The notes: generated from the sequence alone by a model not told the origin. A DNA stretch of 64,000 nt from Paenibacillus sp. BK033 (GCF_004345425.1 NZ_SLVP01000001.1:248001-312000); one strand, 5' to 3'. Counted from the stretch's first letter, positions 32,664 to 42,268 are shown. Translations and numbers: made by a program.

Positions 32664-33794
32664 ATGTCTGTGCACCCTAACGCAAAGCCTATCGGTTTAT
32701 GGCCAATTGTAATGATGACGCTGCTTAGCGTTGGTCTTGTCAATCACGTCATCGTAGTTCCCCTGCTGCTTGCCGAAGCGAAAAGGGATGCCTGGCTGAG
32801 CATTCCGGTTGCGCTTATTATCGCGCTTCCCATTGCAGCCTTTCCTTTGCAGCGCGTGATGTTCAAGATGAACAGAGTGCGTTTTGACGAATGGCTCAAG
32901 CAGCGTATCCCGACTTTTTTTGTATGGCTGATTCTCGCAATTATTAACTTGGCCTTGCTGTTCGTTGCTTTCGGATCATTGGTAGACGTAGTGTCCTGGA
33001 CGTCCAATACCTATCTGCCGTTGACCCCCCAATTTGTGGTCCTGTTTGTGTTCTGTTTTATCTGCATGTTTGCGGCCATGAACGGGCTGCGCACGATTGC
33101 GTACGTATCCTGTATTTTGCTTCCTATCGTTGTTGTGCTGGGAGACTTTGTGATGACGGCTAACATGCCTGCCAAGGACTACCGGTTTTTGCTTCCAATG
33201 TTCGAAATGGGAATGTACCCGATACTCAAAGGGGCGGTCTTTTCCATCAGCGCTTTTATGGAGCTGTCTTTTCTGCTGCTTATCCAGCATGAAATGAAGA
33301 GGAGCTTTAAGAAATGGCATTTGTTGCTGCTGACGCTCATGATAATGCTCTTGACCCTGGGACCAACCGTGGGGGCTATTACCCTGTTTGGACCTAACGA
33401 GGCGAGTTTGATGCGTTACCCCGCTTATTCGCAATGGCGTCTAGTGAAGATCGGCAAGTATTTCGAGCATGTCGATTTCTTCGCGGTCTTTCAATGGCTT
33501 TCGGGCGCTCTTATTCGAATATCGCTGTCGCTCTATTTGATCCAGCTCTACGGGCCTTTCAGAAAAATAAAACGGAAATGGATCAGCATGCTGATCACCG
33601 TTCTGATTTTGGCGGCCGCAAGCCTTTTCGTTCTGATGCACATGAAATGGTATATGATCCTGATGCATGCGTACTTCCAATCAGCATGGGTCCTGTTTGG
33701 CACCGTTCTTCTGCTGCTATGGATTCTCTCGTTTATGAAACCAAAGAAATCGGAACAGCCGAAAGCACAAGGAGGTTACCGTAATGAGCCGTGA
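32664..33794 (+). CDS. Spore germination permease, GerB family (GerAB/GerKB)
   Basis: A 376-residue integral membrane protein with about ten hydrophobic segments and the APC-superfamily layout of GerAB/GerKB proteins, the germinant-binding subunit of the receptor in the spore inner membrane. The order here is B-A-C. Its last 11 bases overlap the gerA-like gene, so the products should be made in fixed proportion. AAGGTGG precedes the ATG. The germinant cannot be read from sequence. Confidence 0.88.
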   Translation: MSVHPNAKPIGLWPIVMMTLLSVGLVNHVIVVPLLLAEAKRDAWLSIPVALIIALPIAAFPLQRVMFKMNRVRFDEWLKQRIPTFFVWLILAIINLALLFVAFGSLVDVVSWTSNTYLPLTPQFVVLFVFCFICMFAAMNGLRTIAYVSCILLPIVVVLGDFVMTANMPAKDYRFLLPMFEMGMYPILKGAVFSISAFMELSFLLLIQHEMKRSFKKWHLLLLTLMIMLLTLGPTVGAITLFGPNEASLMRYPAYSQWRLVKIGKYFEHVDFFAVFQWLSGALIRISLSLYLIQLYGPFRKIKRKWISMLITVLILAAASLFVLMHMKWYMILMHAYFQSAWVLFGTVLLLLWILSFMKPKKSEQPKAQGGYRNEP

Positions 33795-35280
33795 ATCGGA
33801 AACGCATAATCGCGGCCTCGACCGTCTGGACAGGATTTACGAGGAGCTCGACGGCTCGGGCGATATTGTCATCCAGACGATTGATGCGGGCAAAGAGCTT
33901 AAGCGGGAATTCCGCATTATGATGTGCGGCGGCATGGTGGACATGCAGACGGTGTTTATCGCTTTAATGCCGCAGCTGGACAAGCTGGCCGAGACGCTGA
34001 ATGAGGAATTCGGGCAGACGGAGCGGGCTGAGAATGGGCGCGAGCCCGTCGTTATGGAGAAGAACCATCCGTACAAAGAAGGCTACTCGTTTGGCGCACG
34101 TTTGTCACTGGACAATGAAAGGGAAGTCTCTTACTTCTACTCAAGCCTCTATTCCGGCAGTGTTATAGCCGTCGACGAAGCCACGCGATCGGTATATTCC
34201 TTTGACGTTGCAAGCATTCCGGGACGCCAGCCTGAGGAATCGACGATGGAGCTTTCGGTTAAAGGTCCTCGGGACGGATTTGTGGAGGGGATTTCCACGA
34301 ATATCGCGCTTGTCCGCAGAAGGCTCCGGACACCGGATTTGCACGTTGAATATATGAAGATCGGGACAGAGTCGCAGACGGAAATCTCGATCATGTACAT
34401 GAAGAGCAAAGCGGAGCCTTCTTTGGTCAATGAAGCCAGAAACAGGCTGCAAGCGATTGATATCGAAGCCTTGTACAGCTCTTCCGAGCTGGAAGAGCTC
34501 GTGTCGGACAGGCCTAAGAGCCTGTTCCCGTTAGTGGATTACATCGGCCGTCCTGACTACGTGGTTCAAGCGTTGATGCAGGGAAGAGTATGCCTTTTTG
34601 TGGATGGCAATCCCTCTGTCATCATTATTCCGGGCAATTTGACGCTTCTGATCAAATCGCCGGAGGATGCTCATCTGCCCTTTTATTACGTATCCCTTGA
34701 ACGGCTGCTCCGGATTGGCGGGTTTATTCTTGCCATCTGCCTGCCAGGCTTTTGGGTCGCCTTGTCGGCATACAACACCGATCAAATTCCGTTTACGCTG
34801 CTTGCAACAGTAACCAACTCCCGAATCGGACTTCCGATATCCACCACCATGGAAATGTTCCTCATGATGACGATGTTCGAACTGTTCCGGGAGGCGGGTG
34901 TCAGGCTGCCTCGCCCCGTCGGCCAGACGGTATCCGTTGTAGGCGGACTTATTATTGGCGACGCCGCAATCCGGGCGGGCCTGACCTCGCCAACGATGCT
35001 GGTGGCGGCGGCGGTTACGGCAGTTTCTACCTTCACTCTGGTGAACCAGACCTTAGGCGGGACGGTGAGCATTTTACGGTATTTCGTGTTAATTCTCTCT
35101 TCGATATTCGGCATATTCGGCTTTTTCGTGAGCGTGTTTATTATTCTGATCTACATGTGCTCCCTGGAGACGTTTAACCAGAACTACATGCAGCCTATTG
35201 CTCCGATTAAATGGAGGGAACTCATATCGGGATTGCTGCAGAAGTCATGGAAGTCCAGAGCTAAAGGTGATAAACCATGA
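33784..35280 (+). CDS. Spore germination receptor subunit, GerA family (GerAA/GerKA)
   Basis: A 498-residue GerA-family protein. The N-terminal soluble half (about 1-290) ends with IPGNLTLLIKSPEDAHLPFYY; the C-terminal half carries four to five membrane segments with the family motifs RLPRPVGQTVSVVGGLIIGDAA and AIRAGLTSPTMLVAAAVTA. It multimerises to form the ion channel of the germinant receptor. AGGAGG lies inside the end of gerB, ten bases before its ATG. The stop overlaps the next gene by four bases. Confidence 0.92.
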   Translation: MSRESETHNRGLDRLDRIYEELDGSGDIVIQTIDAGKELKREFRIMMCGGMVDMQTVFIALMPQLDKLAETLNEEFGQTERAENGREPVVMEKNHPYKEGYSFGARLSLDNEREVSYFYSSLYSGSVIAVDEATRSVYSFDVASIPGRQPEESTMELSVKGPRDGFVEGISTNIALVRRRLRTPDLHVEYMKIGTESQTEISIMYMKSKAEPSLVNEARNRLQAIDIEALYSSSELEELVSDRPKSLFPLVDYIGRPDYVVQALMQGRVCLFVDGNPSVIIIPGNLTLLIKSPEDAHLPFYYVSLERLLRIGGFILAICLPGFWVALSAYNTDQIPFTLLATVTNSRIGLPISTTMEMFLMMTMFELFREAGVRLPRPVGQTVSVVGGLIIGDAAIRAGLTSPTMLVAAAVTAVSTFTLVNQTLGGTVSILRYFVLILSSIFGIFGFFVSVFIILIYMCSLETFNQNYMQPIAPIKWRELISGLLQKSWKSRAKGDKP

Positions 35281-36449
35281 AGGTTCATTCGAATCTCCGA
35301 AGGTTTTTGAAAACGATGAAAGCGGTGTTGGCGCTAAGTGTTATGCTGGTAACCGGGGGCTGTTGGGATGAGGTCAATCTGCAGGATGTCAGCTACATTT
35401 CGGCTATTGGCGTAGATTACGTGGACAATCATTTTATTGTATACGCTCAAATGATATCGTTTGGCGTAATCGCGAAGCAGGACACTGCTCCGCCGCCTGG
35501 GAGCCCGATTTGGATAGGGAAGCACGAGGGGAATACCAATCTTGCCGCCATCTTTAACCTGATGGATTCCTCTCAATATAAGCTTTCATTAAATCACTTG
35601 AAGACGGTCGTCATTCACGAGCGTGCTTTCAATGAAATCAAGCAGATTATCGACAGCCTTAACCGCTTGAGCTCAACCCGGTTTAACTCATTTGTATTTG
35701 GGACCAAGACGGACATTAACGAATTGTTTACGATGGATATGCTGTTCAACAAAACGCCGCTTACGACGCCGCTTTACGCGCCGCATATCGAGAATAACCA
35801 GAACAGCTATATCGAGCCCATGACGCTGCAGACATTGATTCGCGGAGCTCTGGAGCCTGCCATGGCGGTGAAACTGCCCGCCCTTTCCACCCTGCCGGAT
35901 GACTGGGAGAATAATAAAAAGAAGCTCAAATTTTTAACGATTGACGGAGTGTTTTTATTTAACAAGAAGAAACCGGCAGGCTATCTATCCCGTGAGAGAA
36001 CGAAGGGGCTCATATGGACAAGCGAAGCGTTCAAGCGGTCGCTTATTCCCGTTAATGTAGACGGTAAGCGAGGTTCCGTAGTGATTGATGCCGCCAAATC
36101 GAATATTAAGGTTAATTGGGCGGACAAGGACCCCGAATTTACGCTTAAGGTTAATGTCTCCGGACATTTAATTGAAGCGTCAAGCGACTTTACGGACGAG
36201 GAGCTTAAGACGCGGGTGGAGCAGGCGGTACAAAGCCAGCTGGAGGATACCTATTTGAGGGGATTAGCATTAAATGCCGATATCTATGATTTGGAGCATC
36301 AGCTGTACCGGCACCACAATCGCGCATGGAAACGGCTGGTGAAAGAGAATTGGAAGCCAGGCCCGAAGGATCTGGCCATCGAGGTAAAATGCAAGATTAC
36401 GAAGCAATCCGAGCTGCGCACCAAATCCGAGCTTGAGCTGCATACATAA
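35277..36449 (+). CDS. Ger(x)C family germination lipoprotein
   Basis: A 390-residue Ger(x)C protein. The leader ends with lipobox VTGGC, so the mature protein is lipid-anchored on the outer face of the spore inner membrane. The family opening CWDEVNLQDVSYISAIGVDY follows. It is the third subunit of the receptor with the B and A proteins upstream. ATGA overlap with gerA indicates coupling. Length is typical. Confidence 0.92.
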   Translation: MKVHSNLRRFLKTMKAVLALSVMLVTGGCWDEVNLQDVSYISAIGVDYVDNHFIVYAQMISFGVIAKQDTAPPPGSPIWIGKHEGNTNLAAIFNLMDSSQYKLSLNHLKTVVIHERAFNEIKQIIDSLNRLSSTRFNSFVFGTKTDINELFTMDMLFNKTPLTTPLYAPHIENNQNSYIEPMTLQTLIRGALEPAMAVKLPALSTLPDDWENNKKKLKFLTIDGVFLFNKKKPAGYLSRERTKGLIWTSEAFKRSLIPVNVDGKRGSVVIDAAKSNIKVNWADKDPEFTLKVNVSGHLIEASSDFTDEELKTRVEQAVQSQLEDTYLRGLALNADIYDLEHQLYRHHNRAWKRLVKENWKPGPKDLAIEVKCKITKQSELRTKSELELHT

Positions 36450-36514
36450 TCCATGGGTTATGCGCCCATAATATGTATGCTATCCCAAACCTGGCATGAA
36501 GGAGACGAAACCAT

Positions 36515-36742
36515 ATGATGCAAGCTTTAACCGCGAAGGAACTTGAATATATCGCGGATTCATTGTCCAATGAAGATTTGTTGATGAAGCAAAATGCTCT
36601 GCTGGCCTCTCTCGCGATGAACCCGCAGTTAAGACAAGCCGGAATGACTGAATTACAAACGCATCAACAGCATTATCAAACCTTGATGCAAGCCCTTCAG
36701 CAGCATCAGCACCTGGCTCCAACGCAACCGCAGCAGAACTAA
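36515..36742 (+). CDS. Small Gln/His-rich protein, probably spore-related
   Basis: A 75-residue protein with a helical N-terminus (MMQALTAKELEYIADSLSNE) and a tail rich in Q and H. AAGGAGA precedes the ATG. It lies 65 bases after gerC and 22 bases before the CotF-like gene. Its helix resembles the N-terminal helix of small CotF-like proteins, which often occur in pairs. The role is inferred from that and from context. Confidence 0.65.
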   Translation: MMQALTAKELEYIADSLSNEDLLMKQNALLASLAMNPQLRQAGMTELQTHQQHYQTLMQALQQHQHLAPTQPQQN

Positions 36743-36763
36743 AAACCCGGGAGGAGAAAAAAC

Positions 36764-37144
36764 ATGTATCAACAGCATCATTTGCCCGATGAGGATTTAG
36801 CTTATACGGTATTGTCCGATCTGAAGCGTGTCGTTCGTGAGTATTCGACGGCTGCTACGGAATCGAGTTGCCCTGAGGTTCGCCAAATGTTTACGCAGCT
36901 GATGAACAGCACGCTTAAATTGCAGGGAAACCTGTTCCAAACGATGCAATCGGCCAATATGTATAACACGGCATCGCCTGCTCTTCGTCAAGAAATTGAT
37001 AAACAAGTGAAAGAATATCAGCAAACGCAGCAAAAAACGACGCAATATTTACAGCAACGACTAGGCGGCGCGCAACCGTCGTTCCAGCAATTCGGTCAAT
37101 TCCAACAGCAGCAGCACCAGCCGCATCAGCCTTATTTTATGTAA
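36764..37144 (+). CDS. CotF family spore coat protein
   Basis: A 126-residue protein of the Coat_F family: DEDLAYTVLSDLKRVVREY and then a second helix pair with FTQLMNSTLKLQGNLFQTMQ, followed by a Gln/Pro/His-rich tail. Coat_F proteins have a ferritin-like helical bundle and occur in spore coats. GGGAGGAG precedes the ATG. The terminator after it overlaps its stop codon. Confidence 0.82.
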   Translation: MYQQHHLPDEDLAYTVLSDLKRVVREYSTAATESSCPEVRQMFTQLMNSTLKLQGNLFQTMQSANMYNTASPALRQEIDKQVKEYQQTQQKTTQYLQQRLGGAQPSFQQFGQFQQQQHQPHQPYFM

Positions 37145-37172
37145 AGACCCTTCGGGGTCTTTCGTTTTTTTT
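37143..37172 (+). terminator. Intrinsic terminator at the end of the coat block
   Basis: AAAGACCC pairs with GGGTCTTT around the stable TTCG loop, followed by a long T-run. The stem starts in the cotF-like stop codon. Confidence 0.92.
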
Positions 37173-37238
37173 CTTTGCAGGAACCTATAATTCGTTGTAA
37201 AATATTTTAATAACCGCAGTTTTGGAAGGAGTTTGACG

Positions 37239-37730
37239 ATGAACGAACTACAGCTGAAAGTGCTGGAGCTGCTCAAGGAAGACGCGCGACGCGACGCCGA
37301 CCTGATCGCCGCCATGCTGAATGAGCCGGTGGAGAGCGTAAAGCAGGCAATCGCCTACATGGAAGAGGAACATATCATCGTTAAATATGCGACGGTTGTG
37401 AATTGGAGCAAGGTCGATGACGAGAAGGTTACGGCATTGATCGAGGTTCAAATCACGCCTGAGCGCGGACGCGGCTTCGAAGGCATCGCCGAGCGCATCT
37501 ACTTATATCCGGAAGTGAAATCGGTCTACCTGATGTCCGGGGCATACGACTTGCTTGTCGAGATTGAAGGTAAAAATCTGAAAGAGGTTGCCTCTTTCGT
37601 TTCAAATAAATTATCGCCTATCGACAAAGTGCTGTCGACAAAAACGAACTTTATTCTGAAAAAATACAAACAGGACGGAATTATCTTCGAGGAGCATGAG
37701 GGTGACCATCGATTGATGATTTCGCCATAA
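37239..37730 (+). CDS. alaR: Lrp/AsnC family regulator (AlaR-like)
   Basis: A 163-residue Lrp/AsnC protein: N-terminal winged helix (about 1-55) and a C-terminal RAM ligand-binding domain (VTALIEVQITPERGRGFEGI, VYLMSGAYDLLVEIEGKNL). The next gene, 13 bases downstream, is an AlaT-like aminotransferase. In Bacillus alaR-alaT (yugG-yugH) have the same order, and AlaR activates alaT. ATG at 37239 has AAGGAG eight bases upstream. The symbol is by family and synteny. Confidence 0.85.
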   Translation: MNELQLKVLELLKEDARRDADLIAAMLNEPVESVKQAIAYMEEEHIIVKYATVVNWSKVDDEKVTALIEVQITPERGRGFEGIAERIYLYPEVKSVYLMSGAYDLLVEIEGKNLKEVASFVSNKLSPIDKVLSTKTNFILKKYKQDGIIFEEHEGDHRLMISP

Positions 37731-37743
37731 GAGGGTGATGGCT

Positions 37744-38952
37744 ATGATTAAAGACGAGGTAACATCGAATCATCGCCAATCGATGGCTGATTATTTGTCG
37801 CCGCTTGCTCGGAGCATCAAACCGTCAGGCATCCGGCGCTTTTTTGATTTGGTCAGTACCCGTAAGGACGTAATTACGCTTGGCGTAGGCGAACCGGATT
37901 TCGTAACGCCTTGGCATGTGCGCGACGCGGCTGTGTACGCGCTCGAGAAAGGCAAGACGCAATATACATCCAATGCGGGCATGCCGGAGCTGCGCGAGGC
38001 GATCGGTCAATATTTGAACGATTCCTTTGCCGTTTCCTATAATCCGGCTAACGAGGTTCTGGTAACGGTCGGCGGCAGCGAGGCGATCGACCTTGCCCTG
38101 CGGGCTTTGATCAGCCCCGGCGATGAGATTCTTATACCGGAGCCATGCTATATTTCCTACTCGCCGATTACGACGCTCAGCGGCGGGAAAGCCGTTGGCA
38201 TCGAGACCTTTGCGAAGGATAATTTCAAGCTGAAGGCAGAGTCGCTGCGAGCGGCGATTACGCCAAAGTCCAAGGTTCTTATTCTATGTTATCCTAGCAA
38301 TCCGACCGGCGGCATTATGACTTACGAGGACTGGCTGCCAATCGCCAAGGTGGTTGAAGAGAACGATCTGATCGTTATTTCCGACGAAATCTACGCGGAG
38401 CTTACTTACGGCTCCAAGCACGTGAGCTTCGCCGCTATCCCGGGCATGAAGGACCGGACGCTGCTTGTGAGCGGCTTCTCCAAAGCGTTTGCCATGACCG
38501 GCTGGCGGATGGGTTACGCATGCGGCCATCAGGATCTGATTGGCGCGATGCTGAAGATTCATCAATACACCGTTATGTGCGCGCCGATTATGGCCCAATA
38601 CGCGGCGCTTGAGGCGTTGACTCCTCATGGCCTGGAAGAGAAGGACCGGATGATGGAATCCTACAACCAGCGCAGACGTCTTGTTGTGAAGGGCTTCCGG
38701 CAAATCGGACTGGAGTGCCACGAGCCGGAAGGAGCGTTTTACGCTTTCCCTTCCATTACGTCAACGGGTCTAACCTCCGAGCATTTCGCGCAGCGGCTGC
38801 TGGAGGAAGGGAATGTCGCTGCCGTTCCTGGCGACGTATTCGGCCTGGGAGGCGAAGGGCATCTGCGCTGCTCCTATGCGACATCGGTAGCCCAGCTTAC
38901 GGAAGCGCTTGACCGGATCGGACAATTTGTTCATAAGCTGAAGCAGGGCTAA
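37744..38952 (+). CDS. alaT: Alanine-type class I/II aminotransferase (AlaT-like)
   Basis: A 402-residue fold-type I PLP aminotransferase. Substrate and PLP motifs include LGVGEPDF, QYTSNAGMPELR, CYPSNPTGGIM, ISDEIYAELTY, and the PLP lysine in SGFSKAFAMTGWRMGY. Order after alaR suggests alanine/pyruvate transamination, as for Bacillus AlaT. Three in-frame starts lie within ten bases; ATG 37744 fits the site GAGGGTG best. Confidence 0.87.
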   Translation: MIKDEVTSNHRQSMADYLSPLARSIKPSGIRRFFDLVSTRKDVITLGVGEPDFVTPWHVRDAAVYALEKGKTQYTSNAGMPELREAIGQYLNDSFAVSYNPANEVLVTVGGSEAIDLALRALISPGDEILIPEPCYISYSPITTLSGGKAVGIETFAKDNFKLKAESLRAAITPKSKVLILCYPSNPTGGIMTYEDWLPIAKVVEENDLIVISDEIYAELTYGSKHVSFAAIPGMKDRTLLVSGFSKAFAMTGWRMGYACGHQDLIGAMLKIHQYTVMCAPIMAQYAALEALTPHGLEEKDRMMESYNQRRRLVVKGFRQIGLECHEPEGAFYAFPSITSTGLTSEHFAQRLLEEGNVAAVPGDVFGLGGEGHLRCSYATSVAQLTEALDRIGQFVHKLKQG

Positions 38953-38968
38953 CAGGAGTAGAAGATAA

Positions 38969-38999
38969 ACAGGCAGGGCGCGCCCTTGCCTGTTTTTTT
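38969..38999 (+). terminator. Intrinsic terminator after alaT
   Basis: ACAGGCA and GGG pair with CCC and TGCCTGT around CGCG (one bulged T); seven T follow. Confidence 0.88.
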
Positions 39000-39044
39000 G
39001 TGGTATAGTGAAGGGAACAATTCCCTTAAGGAAGGGCTGATTTT

Positions 39045-39626
39045 GTGAAAATTTATACGCGTACGGGAGACAAGGGCCAGACCTCGCTTATTGGCGGACG
39101 AGTACGGAAAGACGATATCCGCGTTGAGGCTTACGGCACGATCGATGAGCTGAATTCCTTTGTCGGTCAGGCCGCAGCCGAGGCTGCGAAGCATGAGGAA
39201 CTGGAGGATATGGCCGCGCTCCTCGTGGATATTATGCAGGAGCTGTTTGACTGCGGTTCGGATCTGGCCTATGCAAGTCCCGGAGCTCCGCTTAAAGTAA
39301 CGGAAGAGGCGGCGGTTAGGCTTGAGGCAATGATCGATCAATATACCGAAGAGGCGCCTGAGATAACAAGGTTTATTTTGCCGGGAGGAAGCTCCGTGTC
39401 GGCTTTGCTGCATGTATGCCGGACCGTGTGCCGACGGGCGGAGCGCCGCGTCGTTACGCTTGCCGCGGAGCATCCTGCCAATCCGGCTAATCCGGAAGTG
39501 CAGAAATATTTGAATAGGCTGTCGGACTTTTTCTTTGCGGCAGCGAGAGCGGCCAACGCAAAGCTTGGCGTGCCAGACACCGAATATGTACGGAGTGCGG
39601 AAGTGTTCCGCAAGAAATCGAAATGA
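39045..39626 (+). CDS. Corrinoid adenosyltransferase, PduO type
   Basis: A 193-residue ATP:cob(I)alamin adenosyltransferase (PduO/MMAB family) that makes adenosylcobalamin. The ATP-binding N-terminus is KIYTRTGDKGQTSLIGG. Conserved EAYGTIDELNSFVG follows, and RRAERRVVTLA holds the active-site arginines. The start is GTG at 39045 with AAGGAAGG about ten bases upstream. Its stop overlaps the next start by four bases (ATGA). No cobalamin riboswitch is visible in front of it. Confidence 0.9.
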   Translation: MKIYTRTGDKGQTSLIGGRVRKDDIRVEAYGTIDELNSFVGQAAAEAAKHEELEDMAALLVDIMQELFDCGSDLAYASPGAPLKVTEEAAVRLEAMIDQYTEEAPEITRFILPGGSSVSALLHVCRTVCRRAERRVVTLAAEHPANPANPEVQKYLNRLSDFFFAAARAANAKLGVPDTEYVRSAEVFRKKSK

Positions 39627-40573
39627 CAATGCAAGATATAGCAGGGTATTACAAAGCGCTGGCCGTTGAGGTCGGCGCTGATCTGGCAGGAAAAGACGTC
39701 AGGACGGTGCTGGAACGGAAGCTGGGCGTATCGCGCTCGCTTCTGTCCCGGCTAAAGCTGACCGAATACGGCATCACCGTTAATGGAGCAAGGGCGTACA
39801 CCACGGCGAAGGTCACCGAAGGAGATTGGGTTGCCATCCGGATGGAGGAAGAGATTTCGGAGGATATTTTGCCGCAGGATCTGCCTTTATCCATTGTATT
39901 CGAAGACGATTATCTGCTTGTCGTGAACAAACCCGCGGGTATCATCGTTCATCCCACGAAGGGGCATTACACCAATACGCTAGCGAATGGGATTGTGCAT
40001 CATTGGCAAGTTAAGGGCGAACGCGTACGGTTCCGTCCGGTTCACCGGCTTGATGAGGATACGTCGGGACTGGTCGTCATCGCCAAAAATCCGTACATTC
40101 ACCAGCAGCTATCGGAACAGCTGCAGGCCGGAACGATTGTGAAGATCTATTGCGCCTTCGTCTATGGCTTGCCATCCCCGGCGGACGGAACGGTTGATGC
40201 GCCAATTGACCGGGACCCCGAGGATCCGCATGTCCGAATCGTAACGCCTGAAGGGTATCCGTCTATCACGCATTACAAGACGGCGGCCGTGTTTGGCGAG
40301 GGTCTAGCATCCAGAGTCCGATTAAAGCTGGAGACCGGGCGAACCCATCAGATCCGCGTCCATATGAAGCATATCGGCTGCCCGCTGATCGGCGACGGCA
40401 TGTACGGATTGCGGGCGGGAAAGGTCGACGAGTGGGAGACGATAGCCGGACGTCAGGCGCTTCATGCGGAGACGCTTGGGTTGACGCATCCGATGACAAA
40501 GGAATGGATCGAATGGACGGCGGCGCTGCCGCCTGATCTTGTGCAGCTGGAGCTGGCGTTAAGAGAGTGCTGA
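39623..40573 (+). CDS. RluA family pseudouridine synthase
   Basis: A 316-residue RNA-modifying enzyme. An S4-like RNA-binding segment (SRLKLTEYGITVNGARA) precedes the catalytic domain, whose active-site motif HRLDEDTSGLVVIAKN carries the nucleophilic Asp. LETGRTHQIRVHMKHIGCPL is the second RluA signature. Which uridine in rRNA or tRNA is modified is unknown; Bacillus has several paralogues. Start overlaps the adenosyltransferase gene by four bases. Confidence 0.9.
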   Translation: MTMQDIAGYYKALAVEVGADLAGKDVRTVLERKLGVSRSLLSRLKLTEYGITVNGARAYTTAKVTEGDWVAIRMEEEISEDILPQDLPLSIVFEDDYLLVVNKPAGIIVHPTKGHYTNTLANGIVHHWQVKGERVRFRPVHRLDEDTSGLVVIAKNPYIHQQLSEQLQAGTIVKIYCAFVYGLPSPADGTVDAPIDRDPEDPHVRIVTPEGYPSITHYKTAAVFGEGLASRVRLKLETGRTHQIRVHMKHIGCPLIGDGMYGLRAGKVDEWETIAGRQALHAETLGLTHPMTKEWIEWTAALPPDLVQLELALREC

Positions 40574-40691
40574 GGGCAAGCTTGAACAAGCTCACGGCGG
40601 ACTGCAACGGAATAAGAGGAAAAAACCGTGTTATAGCCGGTTGGAGACCGGCATGGGCGGTGCTTTGAACGAAATAGGAGGATTTGCACAG

Positions 40692-41054
40692 ATGAGCAAG
40701 CTGACGATTTATCAATATCCGAAATGCGGTACATGCCGACAGGCCGTCAAGTCATTGCAGGCGAAGGGCAATGAGCTGGAGCTGAAGCATATCGTGGATG
40801 AGACGCCAACTCCCGACGAACTGAAAGTGCTGCTGCAGAACAGCGGATTGGAACTGAAGAAATTTTTTAACACTTCAGGCGAAGTGTACAAGGCGCTTGG
40901 GCTGAAGGACAAGCTCGGCAGCATGAGCGAACAGGAGCAGCTTGAGCTGTTGGCCTCCCACGGCATGCTGATCAAACGTCCGATTGTAACAGACGGCAAT
41001 AAAGTAACGGTTGGGTACAAGGAAGAACAATACGAGCAAGTATGGAACGGGTGA
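40692..41054 (+). CDS. ArsC/Spx family thioredoxin-fold protein (YusI-like)
   Basis: A 120-residue protein starting MSKLTIYQYPKCGTCRQAV, with C12 and C15 forming a CxxC at the thioredoxin-fold active site. It has the LKKFFNTSGEVYKALGLKDKL stretch and RPIVTDGNKVTVGYKEE near the end, as in the YffB/YusI branch of the ArsC family. True arsenate reductase activity is not implied; a thiol-redox or Spx-like role is as likely. AGGAGG lies ten bases upstream. The next gene starts five bases after the stop. Confidence 0.85.
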   Translation: MSKLTIYQYPKCGTCRQAVKSLQAKGNELELKHIVDETPTPDELKVLLQNSGLELKKFFNTSGEVYKALGLKDKLGSMSEQEQLELLASHGMLIKRPIVTDGNKVTVGYKEEQYEQVWNG

Positions 41055-41058
41055 CGGG

Positions 41059-42252
41059 ATGAGGAAATCATGGCGTTCTGAACGGTTGTCGCAGCTGGGC
41101 TCGTCGATTTTTGCCGAGGTCGCGGAGTGGAAAGCGGAAGCAGCCGGCAAAGGCCGGGACATTATTAACCTTGGCATCGGCAGTCCCGATAAGCCTCCGA
41201 CGGAGGCTGTAAGAAAGGCATTAAGCGAAGCGGCGCTGCGCACGGATATTTATTCATATCCGGGTACGCATGGCAGTACAAGCTTCCGCCGGCAGGCAGC
41301 TGCCTGGATGGAGCACCGGTTCGGTGTGAAGCTGGATCCGGATCGCGAGCTGGTTTCCCTAATGGGCTCGCAGGACGGCTTGTCCCATTTGGCAATGTCG
41401 CTCTGCAATCCGGGCGATATGGTTATCGTGCCTAATCCCGGTTATCCGATTTATACCGCGGCGTTAGCATTGGCGGGAGTGGAGCCGTATTTGCTTCCGC
41501 TGAAGGAAGAGAATCATTTTCTTCCGGATCTCGACTCGGTACCGAAAGAAGTATGGGAACGCGCAAAATTTATTTTGCTGAACTATCCGGGTAATCCTGT
41601 ATCCGCCACTACGGATCTTGCCTTCTTCGAACGATTGCTCGCTAAAGCCAAGTCGCACGGCGTACTGGTCGTTCACGATGCGGCATACTCCGAAATGGCG
41701 TTCGATGGACATGAGCCCCCAAGTGTATTGGCAGTTCCGGGTGCATTGGACGGGGCGGTAGAATTCCATTCCTTGTCCAAAAGCTTTAATATGGCGGGCT
41801 GCCGCATCGGCTTCCTTGCCGGGAACCGCGAAGCGGTTGGAGCGCTGCGCGAGCTGAAAGAAAACATCGATTACGGCGTGTTTGGCGCTGTTCAGGAAGC
41901 GGGCGTCGCGGCGCTGCAGGAAGCAATGTCTGCTTCTGCGCCGCCTAAAGCCGGCGTATTATATGAACAGCGGCGGGATTCGTTTATCGCGGCTTTGGCC
42001 GTCGAAGGCTGGGCTGTAGAGAAGCCGAAAGCGACCATGTTTGTGTGGGCAAAACTGCCGGAGCGCAGCAACGGCACCACATGGACCTCCCGTGAGTTCG
42101 CGCGGAGCCTGCTGGATCAGACGGGCGTCGTTGTGATACCGGGCGAAGCGTTCGGCAGCGAGGGCGAAGGGTTTGTGCGGATTGCTTTGGTCGAAGACGA
42201 AGCAAGGCTGCGTGAGGCTGCACGGCGGATCGGGGAATTTATTCGTTGCTAG
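41059..42252 (+). CDS. PLP-dependent aminotransferase (LL-diaminopimelate aminotransferase-like)
   Basis: A 397-residue class I/II aminotransferase. Motifs are LGIGSPDKPP, YSYPGTHGSTSFRRQAA, LNYPGNPVSATT, HDAAYSEMAFD, and PLP lysine in HSLSKSFNMAGCRIGF. IDYGVFGAVQEAGVAAL and the PGNPVSA form place it near DapL-like enzymes, but the true amino donor is uncertain. ATG 41059 lies five bases after the ArsC-like stop codon and is likely coupled to it. Repeat element B begins 17 bases after its stop. Confidence 0.87.
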   Translation: MRKSWRSERLSQLGSSIFAEVAEWKAEAAGKGRDIINLGIGSPDKPPTEAVRKALSEAALRTDIYSYPGTHGSTSFRRQAAAWMEHRFGVKLDPDRELVSLMGSQDGLSHLAMSLCNPGDMVIVPNPGYPIYTAALALAGVEPYLLPLKEENHFLPDLDSVPKEVWERAKFILLNYPGNPVSATTDLAFFERLLAKAKSHGVLVVHDAAYSEMAFDGHEPPSVLAVPGALDGAVEFHSLSKSFNMAGCRIGFLAGNREAVGALRELKENIDYGVFGAVQEAGVAALQEAMSASAPPKAGVLYEQRRDSFIAALAVEGWAVEKPKATMFVWAKLPERSNGTTWTSREFARSLLDQTGVVVIPGEAFGSEGEGFVRIALVEDEARLREAARRIGEFIRC

Positions 42253-42268
42253 AAGCGCTCACTACGCA

